Below the pieces are notes generated by a model, which had not been told where the DNA came from, did no database searches, and saw only the letters and a list, made by a program, of their open reading frames with translations. A DNA stretch of 64,000 bases from Synanceia verrucosa (lineage: Eukaryota; Chordata; Actinopteri; Perciformes; Synanceiidae), in assembly GCA_029721515.1 (NCBI GenBank), contig CM056559.1, positions 1,923,001 through 1,987,000 of the forward strand, in the 5' to 3' direction. The position numbers were made by a program, and so were the translations under genes. Shown here piece by piece: positions 1 through 11,300 of the stretch. Position 1 is the first letter of the stretch, and each line of letters starts with the position of its first letter.

Positions 1-262
1 GGGTTAAAGGCAGGGGACACCCTGGACAAGTCTCCAGTCCATCACAGGGACACATAGAGACAACCAACCATTAACTAGCTAATTAACCTAATCCCCATGC
101 ATGTTTTTGGATGGTGGGAGGAAGCCGGAGTACCAGAGAGAACCCACGCAGACACAGGGAGAACATGCAAACTCCACACAGAAAGGCCCCGAGCCGGGAA
201 TTGAACCCGGTACCTAATTGCTGTGAGGCGACAGTGCTAACCACTACACCACTGTGCCGCCT
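1..262 (-). repeat. V-SINE-type tRNA-derived SINE, 3' part cut by window edge
   Basis: Read on the minus strand, the element begins near 262 with GGCGGCACAGTGGTG. It then shows a tRNA-like A box (TGGTGTAGTGG) and a B-box-like stretch (GGGTTCAATTCC), which together form an RNA polymerase III promoter. After these comes the block typical of fish V-SINEs, around GTGTGGAGTTTGCATGTTCTC and a CCTCCCACC-like stretch. The LINE-derived tail runs off the left edge. The B box has mutated away from GGTTCGAATCC, so this is probably an old, inactive copy. Assignment to V-SINEs is from recall of the superfamily layout (tRNA head, conserved centre, LINE-like tail). A short open frame at 111-362 crosses it and is an artefact. 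Confidence 0.75.
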
Positions 263-2185
263 CAGCTTTCTATCAAGAAGCAGTATAAAATGTCAGAGCA
301 CCAGAAATCCCCATCAGTGCTGCATCCTCGGGCCTGCAAGCAGCTGCTCATTGAGCCACTAGATGGCAGTAACGGTCCACTGAAAACTCCCAGCCCACCA
401 CTCCCAGTCACACAGAGAGGCGTTGCATCTGATGCATGAGATTATGCATGAAATTGTAGCTTTATGTGGTGAAAACTGAGTGCTTTTTTTCCAGACGTCT
501 TCCCAAGAAATTAATCTGCCCTGAATTTAGCACGTTGCAAAGATAGCTGCTTGTATACTATGAGTTTTAATCTCTCTGTTGGTTTAAACAGATTTTGGCT
601 CGTGTTGAGACACGTATATGATGGTGTACATACTCATTGTACTATGCTCTACTTGGACACTAATGTTGTCTGCCAGGCTTTTTTTTTTCTTACCTCCTGC
701 CAGTGGGCTTTGTTTGCAGCACCCTGTCATACGCATGCAGGACAAAACAATAGCTGGCAATTTGCAATACAGCAAGCGACACACACAGAGGCCATATGGA
801 TTTCCTGTCTCTGAGTTGACACTGGCTGATACATTCAGATTAGACCACACTGATGGAGCCACAACTATATCCTACTTTGATTTATGGCACACTGGAGATG
901 CAATGTTTGTCAAAGCGATTAACAAGATCTGTGTTGGCGCAGACCTGAATAACAAGAGCTGTGTCTAGGTAAACTAGATAATGTTCAGGAGGTTTTCTCT
1001 GGCATGGGATGTCATGTCCTATAATGCAAAAAATGTATACAGTCTGTGATGCAAACACAAATAATGAGTGCAGAGATGAACTCCACCGCAGAAAAGTTGG
1101 ATATTGTAGAGTTTGCTTCGTAGTGCTTGGCCTCTCTCTGACCTTTCACAGCTTGTCCTCCTCATATCATGAGGCGGCCGGGGTGGAAGTGTAGTGCCAG
1201 ACGACGTTAAACTTGAGCTCAAGTCAAAGAATCATTTTATTTTTTAAATCGTGGAGGGGAAATAAATACAGTGAAAGAAGCGTGACATTAACACTATCTT
1301 TAATTAAGTGCTTTGCAGGAAAAATTGCACATTGAAACAGGTCCGTGCTCGGCTTAATAAGATAAGCGATAAGCAGTTTATGTTGATTATAGTTTATCTG
1401 CTCATAAAGATCCTGCTATTTTATTTCATCAACATGCATGTTAATACAAATAAACAGTGCGTTTCTGTTATTAGCATTTGATGTACTCCTCTGGTTCTTC
1501 CTACATCCTTCCGGGGGATTTCTAAAACCATAAAACTTTGACTTTCTGATCCTGAAGAGATGTTCTTCCTCCATGGAGGCTTCAAGGACCTCCTACTGAA
1601 AGGCTGTAAATAAAGTCAGTGCAGAGAGAGCACCTGTCTCTCATCTCGCACTGCAAGGTCTCAACCAGTGATAGCAGTTAGTATCTGTGAACGTGACTTT
1701 TTAATTGATAATGTATCCTTGCCTGGTGAGATTATCCAAAAAGGTAACTGCAGTCCTTACAGCACAATGCATTTCTTTCCTCATCTATTTCATGTCTCGC
1801 TGCTTTCCATTTAAGTCTGCATTCATTTTCAGCAGCTATGATGTGCTGCTCTCCTCCTCAGGGTGTTGTGGCTTTGCTTGCTTACATCTGTGTGTTTTTG
1901 TCGCTGTGATAACGACTGCACACTGTGCAGATGACAAAAGTCCTGGTTAGATTAAAGACAGTACTGCCAGAGTCTTCCTGCAGATGCTACCCATATTGAC
2001 AGACACAACTCTCTCCTGCAAATCACATTAATAAATATCAATCTAAAAGCCATTCTCTACTCAGATGACAGGCTTTAATAGGTGGAGTCGTTCCCGATAT
2101 GACTTCAAGACAAACAGCTGCTTTTACTTCAGTGTAATTAAACGGACAAACGTGAACTATCAGCGGGGAAGAAAGCGAAACGAGC
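263..2185. other. No gene seen; ordinary AT-rich DNA
   Basis: About 1.9 kb without a supported gene. The longest open frame (618-968 plus, 116 codons) has a hydrophobic start but no recognisable domain and overlaps an opposite-strand frame of similar length. Runs of T (around 680) and short homopolymers are the only low-complexity features. Confidence 0.6.
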
Positions 2186-2246
2186 GAGCCATCCATCCAT
2201 TCGCATCCTGCTTATCTGAGTCAGGGTCACGCTCGGGTGAGCTGAG
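2186..2246 (+). repeat. Short fragment of a common fish interspersed repeat
   Basis: The stretch CCATCCATCCATTCGCATCC, followed by CTGCTTATCTGAGTCAGGGTC, matches the head of a very common fish repeat (ATCCATCCATTTTC...CGCTTATCC...GGGTCACG) as I remember it. Only about 60 bases remain, so family assignment is not possible from sequence alone. Confidence 0.45.
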
Positions 2247-3875
2247 GAACCAGTGTGTTTTACCCAATCAACTGCTCCACAATTAGCCACTGCTAATGCT
2301 ATGCGATGTTAGGCCCCTTGAATTATTCAAGCCCCCCATCAAACAGTGTGTCTATGCACCTCCACTGACAGGTGACTCTGGCTTCCCACCAAGGTCGACT
2401 CTTATTGATGACCCCCTCATTTTGTCAATTTCTGCCATTTGTCACTGCCATCTGGTCACCATTGAAAGTGTGTGAGCACAGGTGAAGGTCACACAGAAGA
2501 TCAAGAGCTTCACTTCCTAGCAGTGCTCAGAGCACTGAGGCTAATGCTTCCTAGCCTGGTCATAGCTGCACGCTCTCTCACCTGGATGGAGCTTTATGTT
2601 GATGATGTCATCTGCAGAACAGCATCATTTCATCACAAATCTGAGCACATGCTGCTGCCGTGCGTTGATTTCCTCGTTTTGAATATGACAGGTGCAGGGA
2701 CAGGGTGTAACTAGAGGCAACATGGTCATTAGCCTTTTCAAAATCCTCCAAACACATGGAGACAGGATTTGCATGTTCCCATAAGCCCCTGGTTATCGTC
2801 ATGAGTGTTTTTTTTTGCTTTTTGTGGATAAACCAACAGGTGACAGCAGATAGCACATGCTAACAATTAGCAAAGTCGCGAACAGTCCAAGCAACTGATG
2901 CCTCGCCCTAGAACTTACAGATGAAACAAACTGTGAGTGCTTATTTAATGACTAGTCTGCTTGTTTTCTCTCTGTGCTCTTTCCAGCAGTGATTACTGTT
3001 CACTGCATGGAAATGAATTTGAGGGCATGTCCAGAGTCTCTGTCAGCCAGCTTCCATCCAGATACTTCCAACAACAATAAGAGCTGTGGAACGAACCATA
3101 CTGACATTGTTTATCTATCACCCAGCTCATAGACACTTCCTTGGTTAAGCCACGCCCCCTGCCCTGCAGTAAACCCACCCACCTGCTCACCTGTGCCCAC
3201 TTTCCCTCATCAGCCCTGCAGATGGCAGTCCCCTTCTCCTCCATCTTGCTGTCAAGTTTTCAGTAACCTGAAATCTGGACCACCTGCCTCCAGGTGAGCA
3301 TATGTACTCGCACAGTTGTCTGTATATGGTTATCTTTTTGTCTCACTCACCTGCCTGACAGATATTTACGAGCAAATCATGTTTACAATTGTTTGTAGTG
3401 AGTTATTTCTAGCTATATAACAACAGTCAGTTGACACTGTACTCTGCCCCAGCGTCCCTTGTTAGAAATCTTCTGAGCGGTGAAAACAGCGCTCATTATA
3501 ACTGCCGATGCTAAACAAAATTAGCAGGGACGCGAGTGTTCCTGCAGCGCCTGTAAGGGCTTTGTTTGAGCTGTCCCTCTGTCAAATCGGCAAGAGCATG
3601 ACGGCTCTCTCGCAGCCATGTTCAGCTTACTCCCCATAAGTCTGCATTTCTGCAGACTTTGCCTGCAGGAATTCATTCATGTCACAATTCATAGCCTTGT
3701 GTGTTAAACACAAGGTTACCAGAGTAAGCCTGTAAGCAGCAACAGCACAAAAACACAGTAGTTAAGCAACGAGGGTGATCAGTGTGAGTGAGCTGGTATA
3801 TGCCCACATTTACAAAGAAACACAAGGAAATAAGAGAGTCCATTAAAAACCTTTGACTTTTTGCTAAATCATGCT
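2247..3875. other. No gene seen
   Basis: Mixed-composition DNA with no convincing reading frame. A GTGAGC after CTGCCTCCAG near 3293 resembles a splice donor, but no matching acceptor and open frame could be paired with it. Confidence 0.55.
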
Positions 3876-4166
3876 GGAGCCGATCGAGATTAGAGAGCAA
3901 AACAAACAGAATCTGGACAAAAAGTGGTGATTTTGGTGAAAGTGTCCTCTACTCTACCTCTGATAAAACAAGAATGGAACAAGATAAAAACAAACATTTT
4001 TTTCATGATGAAATAGAGAGTCTCTTCTTTCATTTGAGCTATTCACTGTTTTCAGAGACATAGTACAAAATATTCTGTGGCTCTAGAAATATGACTCAAA
4101 ATGGGCAAAAATGCTGGAACAAGACATATTTCTCTTTTAAAAAAGGCTGGCACTTGATGAGTTAAT
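3876..4166 (+). mobile_element. Family A TTAA MITE, copy 1 (left end missing)
   Basis: The copy starts abruptly at CGATCGAGATTAGAGAGC and continues to the right terminal repeat GGCTGGCACTTGATGAGTTAA, ending in TTAA at 4163-4166. The left terminal repeat and the ZNF143-like block are absent. It closely matches the reference copy at 42732-43179 over the shared right half. Confidence 0.85.
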
Positions 4167-5210
4167 GGCTGTGAATAAGATAAAATGAATGTGTCACCTC
4201 ATTCCTGTTTGTACCATTTCAAGCCTCTCTCCCCCTTTTTAGCCTGGAATACATTCCATGTTCGGTTCTGTCCAATACCTTTATGAAAAACGGCATTTCA
4301 TTTCCATTATTATCACTTTAGGTAGCAACAGACGTGAGAAACAAGATAGTTACATAACACCTCTGCTGAGGGCTGGATATGTATAGCCTGTCTGTGGTAA
4401 TTTAATGCAGCCAAGTCTGCCACTGCACGCCGCATGATAACACTTCTTTTGTGAATTTTGCTTGTCTGCTTTCAAAGTGGGAACGTGACATTCTCACCTC
4501 AATATAGATGTTACTTTGTGAAATTCATCAAAATTGTCTGCCAACAAGGTGCACAGAGCTGTTCAGTGATGGGTTTTTTTCTGCAATTACCTCTCTATTG
4601 AGATAATTGTCTTGACTGATGACTCATAGCATCCTGAGAGATAAATTTCCTCCCTGGCTACTGTCAAACGCATATATTCAAGGATGTTCGGATGTTGTGA
4701 AGCCGTTCTGTCTTTGTATCACACGGGCAGGAACTGATCTAAAGATATAAATGATGTGCCTATCATCTGAAGGAGAGAAAGTTGTATTATACCACCTGCA
4801 CATCCCAGGAGAAGCATAATAATCTTAAAAAGTAGAGAAATCCCATTACCTGTCACAGATTTCTTCCCTCATAATTGCTGGTTCCCCTTTGGGAGGGGTG
4901 GGGGTGAAGGACGCCAGACACGCTGATATCAGACTATCTTCAGGAAAAATCTAGGGGACATCTATTTTCATCTTGTCACTCCCATAGCAAGGTTTGGCCT
5001 TTCTCAACCCCTGAAAAGGAGTTTTGACGTAAAACGTTACTGCAATGAAACCACTGCACCATCTTTTGCTGCTAAAGACCCACATAAAGGCTGTTCTCAC
5101 AACTAATGTTGGCCTGAAATATTAGTTTACTAATATCAGTCATTGATTTTAAATATAGATGCTGCCAATAAATATGTAATTTGTATGTCCAAAAATATCA
5201 TATGAGTCAT
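4167..5210. other. No gene seen
   Basis: AT-rich DNA between two family-A copies. A short G-rich patch (GGGAGGGGTGGGGGTG, near 4890) is the only compositional outlier. No open frame of note. Confidence 0.6.
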
Positions 5211-5536
5211 TTAACTGAGTGGCATCGACGCAATAATACGTCAAAGTGTTTTTTTCGACAGCAGGTCGTAGATAGCACTCTCACACAGCCTGTGAGTAAT
5301 GCTGGGGCTTCTGGGAGATGTAGTCAGAGCATAAAGAGACGGTATACACCACAGAGATCAAAACAGGAAGTGGAGACGATCGAGATTAGAGAGCAAAACA
5401 AACAGAATCTGGACAAAAAGTGGTGATTTTGGTGAAAGTGTCCTCTACTCTACCTCTGATAAAACAAGGAACAAGGTAAAAACAAACATTTTTTTCATGA
5501 TGAAATAGAGAGTCTCTTCTTTCATTTCAGCTATTG
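5211..5536 (+). mobile_element. Family A TTAA MITE, copy 2 (right end missing)
   Basis: The left end reads TTAACTGAGTGGCATCGACG, a terminal repeat with a small internal deletion. The copy is collinear with the reference through the ETS-like and TCCTCTACTCTACC blocks, then stops near TTTCATTTCAGCTATTG, so the right inverted repeat is gone. It keeps the intact 20-base ZNF143-like block (minus strand, 5306-5325). A 17-base stretch present in other copies near the TAAAACAAGAATGG segment is shortened here. Confidence 0.85.
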
Positions 5537-6950
5537 ATCTTCATCATAATAGCTATGTGGTAATTTGCAGAACAGAAATCTGAACATTGGCTGGAGTCAA
5601 CGCCTTGTTTCATTTTGTTCATATATTAGATTCAAATGTTTTATCCAGGGGGAACTCTTTCTATCAATTCCCTCAACAGCAATTAAAAACATGTTTTTAG
5701 TTATACATGTAATATAAATCATGCTGTGAATTATATATGAACAAACCTTCAGAATATAAACAGAAATGAAAAGTTTGGTGCATGTAAGCGCTGCTGATGT
5801 GCAGGTTTCTGAAAGAAAAATAGTCAAAAATCTCCAGTGTATGAAAAATGATGTTTTTGGCTGCAGGTGTTTCCCCATCCAGTAAAGTTTACTGATCCTT
5901 GAGGAGGGATCATTCCAACAACAGAGGATACCTGCAGCTGAATTAGTTCAGCATCACTTTCAGTGAATAGACTTGAAGAAAGTTGAGTTTCTTCTGCAGA
6001 AAATACTCCCCTCTATCTCTCTTGAACATTTCAAGTCAATATTTTTAAGACTGTAAATAGAGTAGGTTACACACAGAGTGATTATTTCAACATCCAGGCC
6101 CCTTTTTTGACTAAAATAGTTATTAGTTGAAGCACTGTTACCAAATCTGATTTTTTGAAGTTTTGACCAACCGATTAAACAATGATCATAGTTCAGTCAT
6201 ATTTACTCAATCACTATTTGTGAGTTAAAGACATAAAGTTCTAAAGACACGGTGCCTCTTCATGTCCTTGTTCGTTTTTGTCATATGCTAATGTATGCAG
6301 ATTAAGGGACCATTAGCATTTCCATCCCAGGAGATGTTTGCATGTACTGATTGTATTTCTGGGGCCAAAAAACTCATCGACCAGCCAAGTTTTTTTTTTT
6401 CGTCTGGTAAATTGTTCCATTAGCCTTCCTCTGGAAAAAAAAATAATTCTAGGCTTTCCAAATAACCAGACAGCCTATTCTCCAGCAATATCAATAATTA
6501 TTACTGGTTTCCGACAACACAATTACATGTTGGAAAGATATGCTTCATGAGTGCTCGGTGCTGTGGAAAACAGTTCGTAAGAGAATCTATTTCCTGTGTC
6601 AAGAAGGGGGGAAATATTTATTTATTTATTTTATTTCTCTTCAATTTAACAAGTTTAATTTCAGCAAAAGTGAGCAAATGTCTCCAACAGAAACAGAAAC
6701 TATCATAGGTGAAACTCTCTCAAGCTGCTGCATTCAGTAGAGATTTATTGATCAGAGACAAATGACCGAACAGTTACAGGAAGCTGTCATGTGTTTGTTT
6801 GAAGATTTTGGAAGTTTCACATCATTAATAGATTTTTTTAAAGGAATTTCTAGTAACAAGGCATACTGAAATTGTGTTTTTCAAGACACCTTTACATATG
6901 GCGGTACGTCACTCAATTTTATGTTCCCCTCTCTCTGTTAGAATAGAATA
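5537..6950. other. No gene seen
   Basis: AT-rich DNA with several T and A runs. Open frames here (for example 5597-5878 minus) show no domain, no start context and no splice context worth reporting. Confidence 0.6.
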
Positions 6951-7062
6951 TTTTTATTTATTCACCCACCACAGCAGCATAGACAAATTACTGTAATAAA
7001 AAACAATAAACAACAACAAAGACATAATAGAATAATTAGTAATAATAATAGAATAAATATTC
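6951..7062 (-). repeat. LINE-type 3' tail relic (reverse orientation)
   Basis: AGAATAGAATATTTTTATTTATTC, followed by adenine-rich CAATAAACAACAACAAAG, resembles the reversed tail of fish non-LTR elements (GAATAGAAT...TTTATT). There is no coding part. The assignment rests on tail style only. Confidence 0.4.
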
Positions 7063-7084
7063 ACATTGATGTTCCATTGATGTA

Positions 7085-7336
7085 TTTTGACGTTAAATTG
7101 TTTTTTCAGCAGCAGGCACAAGAGGGCGCTCTCACACAGAATCTGGACAAAAAGTGTTGATTTTGGTGAAAGTGTCCTCTACTCTACCTCTGATAAAACA
7201 AGAATGGAACAAGGTAAAAACAAACATTTTTTTCATGATAAAATAGAGAGTCTCTTCTTTCATTTGAGCTATTCAGTGTTTTCAGAGACATAGTACAAAA
7301 TATTCTGAGGGTCTAGAAATACGACTCAAAATGAGT
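7085..7336 (+). mobile_element. Family A TTAA MITE, copy 3 (internal deletion, both ends lost)
   Basis: The copy begins in the left subterminal part (TTGTTTTTTCAGCAGCAGG) and then jumps from CTCACACAG straight to AATCTGGACAAAAAG. About 100 bases holding the ZNF143-like and ETS-like blocks are missing. The junction shares the four bases ACAG with both sides, consistent with a microhomology deletion. It ends near GACTCAAAATGAG without the right repeat. A CTCF-like core, GCACAAGAGGGCGCT, is at 7116-7130. Confidence 0.8.
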
Positions 7337-8234
7337 CATATTTCATGTCTGTTGCAGTAGTTAAATCTCGTTTTTACTCCTTCCTGTAACGCTCACTGTT
7401 ATGAAACAAATAAATCTAACAAATCTCTGGTGCAGTCACAAGTAAGACAAGGTCTTTATTTACATGCACAACAACAACATTATTGACTCATCAATAAACC
7501 TTCATCCCAAACCAGTAAATCTGTCAAACGATACCTCAAACCAACAGCATCCAAGCCTCAACATGAGGACGCATTAATGTGTTCTATTGACATTAAAACA
7601 GACATGCAAATCTGCATACAAATGATGCAAAATTTAATGCTGGTTCGCTCATGGCCCGTGGCATTCAGGTGAAAAAAATCACATGTAAAGCTTAAAATCT
7701 GACCTCATTATGGCGAAGAGTTGAATTAACAGCCTAAATTTTTATGCACATATTGGTCAGTCTTTTAAATATTAACTGGTTATCATTTTAGCTTCATGTG
7801 TAACTACAGCTCCAGTCCTATCAATAAGGATCATTAGTATGAGTGTAGTCCTCTGTGACCTTTTCAGATCACATTATGATAGTGAGCACAGTGAGAAGGT
7901 CAGCCGGTGTCCTCTGCACAGTGTGAGCTGCTCCCATTTACAGATTACAGGAAGGAAAGAGGAACATGCTGATGAGGAAAAGACCATGAACAAGTAATAG
8001 ACTGCGGAAAGTTTGTTCAAACTAGTTAAAGCCGTAGAGCTCCAAATGGACATGAATTAGAAATACCAAACCTTATTTGACATGTAATTATTATTTTGTT
8101 GTATTTCTGCTGAAATAAGAAACAAAATTTGGCTTCTTCTTCGTCTATAGGGCGTCAAATACGCTTTGTCCAAGCAGCCTTTAGTGTTGATGTAAAATGA
8201 ACCAGGTTTTTCCATGTGATGATGTAAAAGCCCT
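7337..8234. other. No gene seen
   Basis: AT-rich DNA without a supported gene or clear repeat. Confidence 0.55.
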
Positions 8235-8600
8235 TCCGGCCAGTGTTCGGCAGTAACACGTTACTAATAACGCTGTTATTTTTATCAGTAACTACTACCC
8301 AGTAAATACTCTAATGCATTACTTTTAAAATAAATAAACATGGTTACTGTTGCAATATGGTGTATTTGTTCGTTACTTTGTATGGACAGTCCCCGCTTTG
8401 GATGAGCAGTCCCTGGATAGATAGATAGATACTTTATTCATCTCACAGGGAAATATATAATTAATAATAAATAGTCAGGATAAAGCTGTGTCCCAGATGT
8501 CAACGTTTTATGACTAGAACAACGGTTATTACAGTAGTTGGGCAGGAAGCAGAAAGCGTAGTTACTGTAATAACTGTTATTATCTCCGAGCTTCAAATGT
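8235..8600. repeat. Decayed DNA-transposon-like repeat with a LINE-tail fragment inside
   Basis: GCAGTAACACGTTACTAATAAC and its later echo GTAGTTACTGTAATAACTG resemble the ends of a fish hAT-type repeat rich in GTTACT/AGTAAC. Between them, GGATAGATAGATAGATACTTTATTC (8413-8440) looks like the 3' tail of a LINE. No coding sequence survives. Boundaries are uncertain. Confidence 0.35.
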
Positions 8601-8646
8601 CCCCAGATTTCATTTCGGAAATTAGAGACCACTTTCACCAAAATCA

Positions 8647-9238
8647 CTAGCCTAGAAATCTAGACACACCCTAGCGGCAAAAAATATTTTTGCCGAGCAG
8701 GATGGTGCACGATCTGATATCATCAAGTAACAGTCCTGGACAACTACCGCAATAGTCCTGGACCACTAACCCTAATCCTTACCCTAACCCTAAAAACCTT
8801 TGTCCAGGACTGTTAAGCACTTGGTGATATCAGATTATTCCAGGATGGTCGAGTGGTGCACCACAGGGGATAATCCTGGTTCCAGTAAGGAATCTATCGG
8901 ACCAATCACAACGCTGTATCTGCGAGTCATTGGGCGGGCTTAGCACGATGACGACAGGGCTGCTTGACGCTGGAGATAGCAAAACAACCAAGACGGCTGT
9001 CCTTTGAATCAGCTCTGCCATCCATTTTGGAAGAGTTAGACTTGGGCTTTTCTTTGAAAGTTGAGCGAAAGAAGCACTCAAGTCATCTGTTTTAAAGAAG
9101 GATGTATTTCGTCACATTGGCCATTGCTCTGATTGGTCATAGCGCTGGCCTGTTACTTGCCCACCCACAGGCTTAAGATCTGCCTATTGACTGCCCCCAA
9201 ACTTTACATATGAAGTTATAGTCTGGTTTGCCAGGCTA
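8647..9238 (+). mobile_element. Nested hAT-like non-autonomous element, 592 bases, perfect 8-base target duplication
   Basis: The element starts CTAGCCTAGAAATCTAGAC and ends GTCTGGTTTGCCAGGCTA. The reverse complement of the end, TAGCCTGGCAAACCAGAC, pairs imperfectly with the start. CAAAATCA flanks it on both sides. Eight-base duplications are the hallmark of the hAT superfamily. No transposase frame is present (the longest frame, 8830-9081 minus, has no RNase-H-like or BED motif), so it would have moved in trans. Strand is arbitrary. Confidence 0.8.
8712..8834. repeat. Inverted repeat with a telomere-like CCCTAA tract in its loop
   Basis: The left arm, ATCTGATATCATCAAGT followed by AACAGTCCTGGACAA (8712-8742), pairs with the right arm 8800-8834 (TTGTCCAGGACTGTT then GGTGATATCAGAT), with a few extra bases in the right arm. 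The loop contains CTAACCCTAATCCTTACCCT and CCCTAACCCTAAAA, a degenerate run of the vertebrate telomere repeat on the C-rich strand (8765-8796). The whole structure lies inside the hAT-like element. Confidence 0.7.
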
Positions 9239-9463
9239 CAAAATCACCACTTTTTGTCCAGATTCTGTTTGTTTTGCTCTCTAATCTCGATCGTCTCCAC
9301 TTCCTGTTTTGATCTCTGTGGTGTATACCGTCTCTTTATGCGCTGACTACATCTCCCAGAAGCCCCAAAATTACTCACAGGCTGCGGGCGACCACAATTG
9401 GCAACCCACTGCTGAAAAAAACACTTTGACATATTCTTACAGCTATGGCGTTCAAAGAGTTAA

Positions 9464-10580
9464 AAAAAAAAAAAAATCAGTGCTGTTTGTGTCCCATGTT
9501 CACAACGTTCAGTTTCATTTTCACTTTACAAACTCAAATAATGAAGTGATAGTGGTGACAAAAAGGGGGTATGTGACGAGTTGGCACGGCTTCTGTCAGG
9601 AATTTTCTAGAAACTATAGTGCCAAGACTGACCAAGTGAAATCATCTCAGTTTGTTTTCCTTCTTTCTTTTGAAAAGGTCAGATTTTATAACTCATTAAG
9701 ACTCTAAAAACTTGAACTGTCAGCCTCTCCTGCTCTTCCAGTACCTTTATGTTTGAAGCAGTGGAGCGAAGCCAGAGCTCTGACTCACCTTAGCCACTTA
9801 ATTCTGGTCAGGTAAGGCTGAACTCGAAACAACCCCAGCTTTGACCTTATTAATTAATTTCTCTGGGACTTTTTATTGATTGCAAAACCATGGCTGAATA
9901 GGCTGCTGGTGTATGTCTGGGCAAATATAATACAAATATGGAAAAAAGACCCATGGGCTGGTGAAATGAATTTCAATTGGCCTGTTTTCTATCAGAGATA
10001 TACTGAGAAAGAAAACTGGTGCCACAGCAAAAAAGAAGATGAGGTGAGGAGGCTCATGTTTAACGTCCATCCCATAGCTGTATACTCATTCTATGTTAGG
10101 AGTCCCCAGTCTATCACAAGACACTCCCACTCACTGATGGGCCTTTGAGTTTCCAATTTAACCATAATTATTATATGTCTTTGGATAGAGATAAACTATC
10201 TAGATGAACATTCAAAACCCAAGACCATCTTGTTGTATAATCATCACTTAACACATTTATCCAAAAATATCTCCATAAGGAAATCCTTCTCATGTGTCGT
10301 GGTTCCAGACGAGCGAAAAGCACTAAAGACAGGATTTTTGAAAGTTTATCCCCTTACTTTTTAAAACCATTGCTTCCCATAAAGAAAGACTGAAAACAAG
10401 TACAGAGCTAACATTAGAGGAAAATGCAGCCATACATCACCACCTTTATCATACATATATCTGCATATCTGCAGAGAGATGCCATCTATCAGACCAATAG
10501 TTCACTGTTTCTGGGCCACTTTTCCATAGATAGTTCATAACAGCACCAGTCACTTTTTCTGTTCATGCATACAGTATAAT
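9464..10580. other. No gene seen
   Basis: A run of A (9462-9475) follows the MITE end. The frame at 9876-10148 plus overlaps another on the opposite strand and has no recognisable domain. Otherwise plain AT-rich DNA. Confidence 0.55.
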
Positions 10581-11300
10581 GTAGGGCTGGGTATCGTTCA
10601 AAATACATACGATATGATGCCAATATCTATACCTTTGTTTTGATAACAGTACCAAAACAATATTTTTTTCGATACCCTAATAACTTATGTTTGTATAATT
10701 TGGTCTTTGTCATGGTAGACATACTAGACAATGGTCTGATGATGATCAACAGGCAGCTACCAGTTCCTCTTTAGGACCCTGGGGAGTGAGAGTTTGCCTT
10801 ATGGTGTGTTCACTGGACGTCAGAACTTGGAGCTCAGATCATCTTAACCTCAAAGTTACAGACATACAACAAAACATGGAGCTACTGTTTACGTCAGCAG
10901 CAGATTAATCTGACTTTCTGACGTGGAGATCTGACTTCACGGAAGGTTCTGATTAAAATTCTGACTTCAAGCTCAGAAATTCTGACATTTGTGTAAAAAT
11001 TGAACGCGCCATGAGTCAAAAACACAAACTCCCAGTTTTGCTGTACTGACATTAATCCTCTATTTTACTGGTGATGTTTGTCTCCTTATGCTGGAAAGTG
11101 GAGGGACAGATCGGTGTCTCTATGAATCTGAAGGGGACATGTCCCCCTGTCCATAGAGACACCTGAGAGCATGGATCACAGACAGAATTTGTCAGAATTC
11201 GGCACCAAAAATGACTAATTTTTTGACACCTGATAGGATCGGAGCTTTTGGGTCGGTGCTACAAAAGTATCGAAGTTCAGTATTCAGTCCTGGTATAACA
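10581..11300 (+). mobile_element. hAT-like non-autonomous element, decayed
   Basis: The left end reads TAGGGCTGGGTATCGTTCAA and the right end reads AAGTATCGAAGTTCAGTATTC then AGTCCTGGTA. Reversed, the right end resembles the left (GGACTGAATACTGAACTTCG against GGCTGGGTATCGTTC). Inner motifs ATACGATATGATGCC and TTCGATACCC repeat the GATAC theme. I recall this as a common fish hAT relic. Flanks share TATAA but no exact 8-base duplication is left. No transposase remains. Confidence 0.5.

Larger units (their letters stand above)
8617..9463 (-). mobile_element. Family A TTAA MITE, copy 4, split by a nested hAT-like element
   Basis: The copy is present in two blocks. A short block ends ACTTTCACCAAAATCA at 8646. 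The larger block resumes at 9239 with CAAAATCACCACTTTTTG and runs to the left terminal repeat GGCGTTCAAAGAGTTAA at 9463. The eight bases CAAAATCA are duplicated on both sides of the insertion (8639-8646 and 9239-9246). The ZNF143-like block is intact at 9345-9364. The right part of the MITE beyond about 8620 is lost. Confidence 0.85.

Noticed and set aside
1..262. True tRNA gene
   Set aside because: The tRNA-like boxes belong to a SINE with no cloverleaf 3' half, and the B box is mutated.
618..968. 116-codon open frame with a hydrophobic start
   Set aside because: No domain, an overlapping opposite-strand frame, and no splice or promoter context.
8765..8796. Chromosome end or telomere
   Set aside because: Only a few degenerate CCCTAA units inside a transposon; an interstitial sequence.
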